Of a DNA stretch of 64,000 nt, positions 62,165-64,000 are shown piece after piece. Position numbers and translations under genes: made by a program. The DNA is from Cohnella abietis (GTDB taxonomy: Bacteria > Bacillota > Bacilli > Paenibacillales > Paenibacillaceae), in the NCBI RefSeq assembly GCF_004295585.1, contig NZ_AP019400.1, positions 310,001-374,000 of the forward strand, given 5' to 3'. Positions within the stretch are counted from its first letter, which is position 1. Each line of letters opens with the position of its first letter. The notes under the pieces are model-generated. The model was given only the letters and a program-made list of their open reading frames with translations. It was not told the DNA's origin and searched no databases.

Positions 62165-62409
62165 GTCAGTCTCCACCTTTCGCATTCGGAAATATCAATA
62201 TCAGGCTCACGTATTTTACGAGAAAAAATGATCCCTAAAAGCATCATACAGAGTACTACGGGATGTAGACAGAAGCTTGTTTATACTGGTATTCATACTA
62301 CTATGATGCAGTAGGTGTGTTTTTTGTATGCATAATTTATCCAATAATTAATAGATTAATCCAAAAATAATTATTGAGGCGGCTTCTAGAAAGAATTTTA
62401 TGTAAATAA

Positions 62410-62437
62410 TTGGATTCATGTTATCCTTTTATATAAA
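62410..62437 (+). promoter_or_regulatory. Promoter of the lipoprotein serine hydrolase
   Basis: TTGGAT (62410-62415) and TATAAA (62432-62437) are separated by 16 bases in an AT-rich stretch. The predicted start leaves about 40 bases of leader before ATG 62485. Confidence 0.4.
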
Positions 62438-62484
62438 TATAGATTATCAATAATGATAGAAAAATTAAAAACAATGGAGGCTCT

Positions 62485-63687
62485 ATGATCCCGAAAAGGT
62501 TGAAAGGATATTGGATAAAATCTATTGCGATGATGGTTGCGGTTTTTTTGTTCTTAGTGGTCGGATGTGCTGAAGAGAAAAAAGACATAAGCGAAAGCAC
62601 GGTAACGCAAATCAGTTTAGCGGAAATAGATCTACCAAAGTTGTTAGAAGAGGAAATCCCAAAGTTGATGAAACAAAATAAAGTTCCAGGCGCTGCAATC
62701 GCGATTATCCATCAAGGGCACTTAGAGTGGGCAGAAGGATTCGGATACGCCAACGTAAAAAAGAAAATTGCAGTTGATGAGAAAACTATCTTTCAAGTAG
62801 CATCAAATTCGAAGTCCGTAAACTCTTTGGGAATATTAAAGTTAGTTGAGCAAGCAAAGCTTGATCTAGATAAGCCGGTAGAAAGCTATCTTTCCCGATG
62901 GCATATTCCCGATAGTGACTATGACAAGGAAAAAGTAACGATAAGAAAATTGTTAAGCCATACGTCAGGTCTATCCTTACATGGTTATCCAGGCTATCCC
63001 AAAGGGAAGAAACTGCCGACACTGGAGGAGTCATTAAGCGGTAAGAATAGCGCGAAAGAAAAGGTTAAGTTGATTTTTGAGCCGGGAAAGCAATATCAAT
63101 ATTCAGGTGGGGGTTACACGTTACTTCAATTAGCAATAGAGGAAATAACAAAGCAATCCTACTCGGAATTTATGAAAAGCGAGATATTAGACCCTTTAGG
63201 TATGTCCAATAGTTTGTTTGCTTTACACTCCGAAGAGGTGCCGAATCTTGCAGTTGGCTATAAAAAATCGGGAAAAGCTTACCCAATCATTTCTTACCGT
63301 GAATTGGCGGCGGCGGGTCTACATACATCAATAGTCGATTTTGCAAAATTCGTCGCTTCTATAGTTGAAGATAAAATCGAGATGAAGCCTGCTGGGAGAG
63401 AGGTATTGTCCAATAAATCTTTAGATATGATGTTTACGCCAGTGTTGAATGGGTATGGATTGGGGTTTGTTATTATTTCCCGTCAAGGCAAAGAGCTAAT
63501 TACCCATGGGGGTGCGAATTTAGGTTACCAAAGCAACTTCTATATTAATAGAGACAGTGGGGATGGAATAGTCATCCTAACGAACAGCGATTCAGGGTTA
63601 ATTATGATACAAGAAACGATTAATCTGATAAAGAAGTGGGAAACAGAAAACCAGAATAGCTATCAATTTGGTTTTGAGGCGATTTAA
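62485..63687 (+). CDS. Serine hydrolase lipoprotein, beta-lactamase/D-Ala-peptidase-like family
   Basis: ATG 62485 follows ATGGAGG. The 400-residue product has a lipoprotein signal peptide (MMVAVFLFLVVGC, lipidated Cys at about residue 28). The hydrolase motifs follow: SNSK (S-x-x-K, about 112), YSGGGYTLL (the subfamily's version of Y-x-N) and HGGANLG (H-x-G). It should be tethered outside the membrane and act on peptides, esters or wall precursors. True beta-lactamase activity cannot be inferred. It ends 55 bases before a terminator shared with the convergent RCC1 gene. Confidence 0.9.
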   Translation: MIPKRLKGYWIKSIAMMVAVFLFLVVGCAEEKKDISESTVTQISLAEIDLPKLLEEEIPKLMKQNKVPGAAIAIIHQGHLEWAEGFGYANVKKKIAVDEKTIFQVASNSKSVNSLGILKLVEQAKLDLDKPVESYLSRWHIPDSDYDKEKVTIRKLLSHTSGLSLHGYPGYPKGKKLPTLEESLSGKNSAKEKVKLIFEPGKQYQYSGGGYTLLQLAIEEITKQSYSEFMKSEILDPLGMSNSLFALHSEEVPNLAVGYKKSGKAYPIISYRELAAAGLHTSIVDFAKFVASIVEDKIEMKPAGREVLSNKSLDMMFTPVLNGYGLGFVIISRQGKELITHGGANLGYQSNFYINRDSGDGIVILTNSDSGLIMIQETINLIKKWETENQNSYQFGFEAI

Positions 63688-63742
63688 CTGGAAAGCTGAT
63701 AAATGGCTGATGCGCCTGATAATGAACTAAGAAATATTAAAA

Positions 63743-63784
63743 AAAACCAGAAGCCCCTCAGTTTCCTGAAGGGCTTCTGGTTTT
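63743..63784. terminator. Bidirectional terminator between convergent genes
   Basis: AAAACCAGAAGCCC (63743-63756) pairs perfectly with 63771-63784, with more imperfect pairing inside. It serves the serine hydrolase on the plus strand and the RCC1 gene on the minus strand. Confidence 0.9.
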
Positions 63785-63789
63785 CATGC

Positions 63790-64000
63790 CTATTTTACTT
63801 TGAGCGTTGCTCCTTGCGCAGTTTTCACAGCTTGAGGTTGATCATAATAGGACTTCGTGCCGTTGCCCAATTGGCCTGAGGTGTTATTTCTGCCATAGAC
63901 GTACAGCTTTCCGCCGATGATCCAGTACATATTGCTGTCTTGAGCTTCGGCGAAGGTTACGTTCTGATACAGTTTTTTGGCTTGTAATGGATAGGCTGGG
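63790..64000 (-). CDS. RCC1-repeat protein, C-terminal end (cut by window)
   Basis: The minus strand is open from the window edge to TAG at 63792-63790. It encodes 69 residues with an RCC1-type unit (GGKLYVYGRNNTSGQLGNGT) and the ending AQGATLKVK. The start lies beyond 64000. It resembles the RCC1 half of the 10548 product but has no WG repeats in the visible part. Confidence 0.75.
   Translation of the reverse strand, partial: PAYPLQAKKLYQNVTFAEAQDSNMYWIIGGKLYVYGRNNTSGQLGNGTKSYYDQPQAVKTAQGATLKVK

Overview
The window looks like the chromosome of a spore-forming, low-to-mid GC Gram-positive bacterium of the Paenibacillaceae (Paenibacillus or Cohnella type). This is inferred from several traits: two LplABC-type sugar ABC loci (one with a YesM/YesN two-component pair), an S-layer-homology protein, several 'stalk-domain' (copper amine oxidase N-terminal-like) proteins, lipoprotein signal peptides, strong AGGAGG ribosome sites and many GTG/TTG starts. 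I saw no rRNA, tRNA, CRISPR array, intact insertion sequence or prophage.

Layout. 1-8.1 kb: a LamG/calcineurin-type phosphoesterase (cut by the window edge), a DeoR regulator, a GDPD-type phosphodiesterase, an LplB/LplA/LplC ABC importer and a PHP-domain phosphoesterase. Together they read as an uptake and hydrolysis locus for a phosphorylated carbohydrate or phosphodiester. 8.2-15.6 kb: MATE exporter, a broken DinB gene, an RCC1+WG repeat secreted protein, a minus-strand FAD oxidoreductase/VTT membrane protein pair, and a DUF2975/XRE pair closed by a textbook terminator. 16.4-22.9 kb: a minus-strand trio of two ABC exporters with N-terminal PH-like region plus zinc ribbon and a DUF1854 protein, divergent from an MFS exporter across an AT-rich region with a perfect palindrome. 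23.1-25.1 kb: an orphan ECF sigma factor, decayed sequence and 51-bp tandem repeats. 25.2-32.5 kb: YesM/YesN-type two-component system and a second LplABC importer, with a cre-like site in front of the kinase gene.

32.5-38.2 kb: a duplicated hairpin repeat, a GNAT acetyltransferase whose ribosome site is buried in a long hairpin, a three-gene membrane/TPR/AAA-ATPase operon, and an ABC-F ATPase. 38.4-44.4 kb: a propeller-like hypothetical protein, an ankyrin-repeat stalk-domain protein, and a butanediol-dehydrogenase-type gene (minus) divergent from a LacI regulator, each with a near-identical GGAAACG-type operator upstream. 44.6-53.3 kb: SLH/fibronectin-III surface protein, a STAND-ATPase/GNAT-like/LuxR regulator, a stalk-domain protein, and a minus-strand ABC-2 exporter operon. 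53.5-64 kb: a hypothetical protein, an ECF sigma/anti-sigma-like pair, two serine hydrolases, a kinase-fold protein that has lost its catalytic Asp next to a CD3324-type protein, an epimerase, an MmyB-type regulator with an aldo/keto reductase, and the 3' end of another RCC1 protein.

Three families of short dispersed hairpins (five, two and two copies) sit just downstream of genes across the window, with conserved sequence beyond the stem. The candidates most likely to be undescribed are the zinc-ribbon/DUF1854 exporter trio, the membrane/TPR/AAA operon, the ribosome-site-masking hairpin before the acetyltransferase, and the hairpin families. All functions are inferred from sequence by eye; no searches were run.
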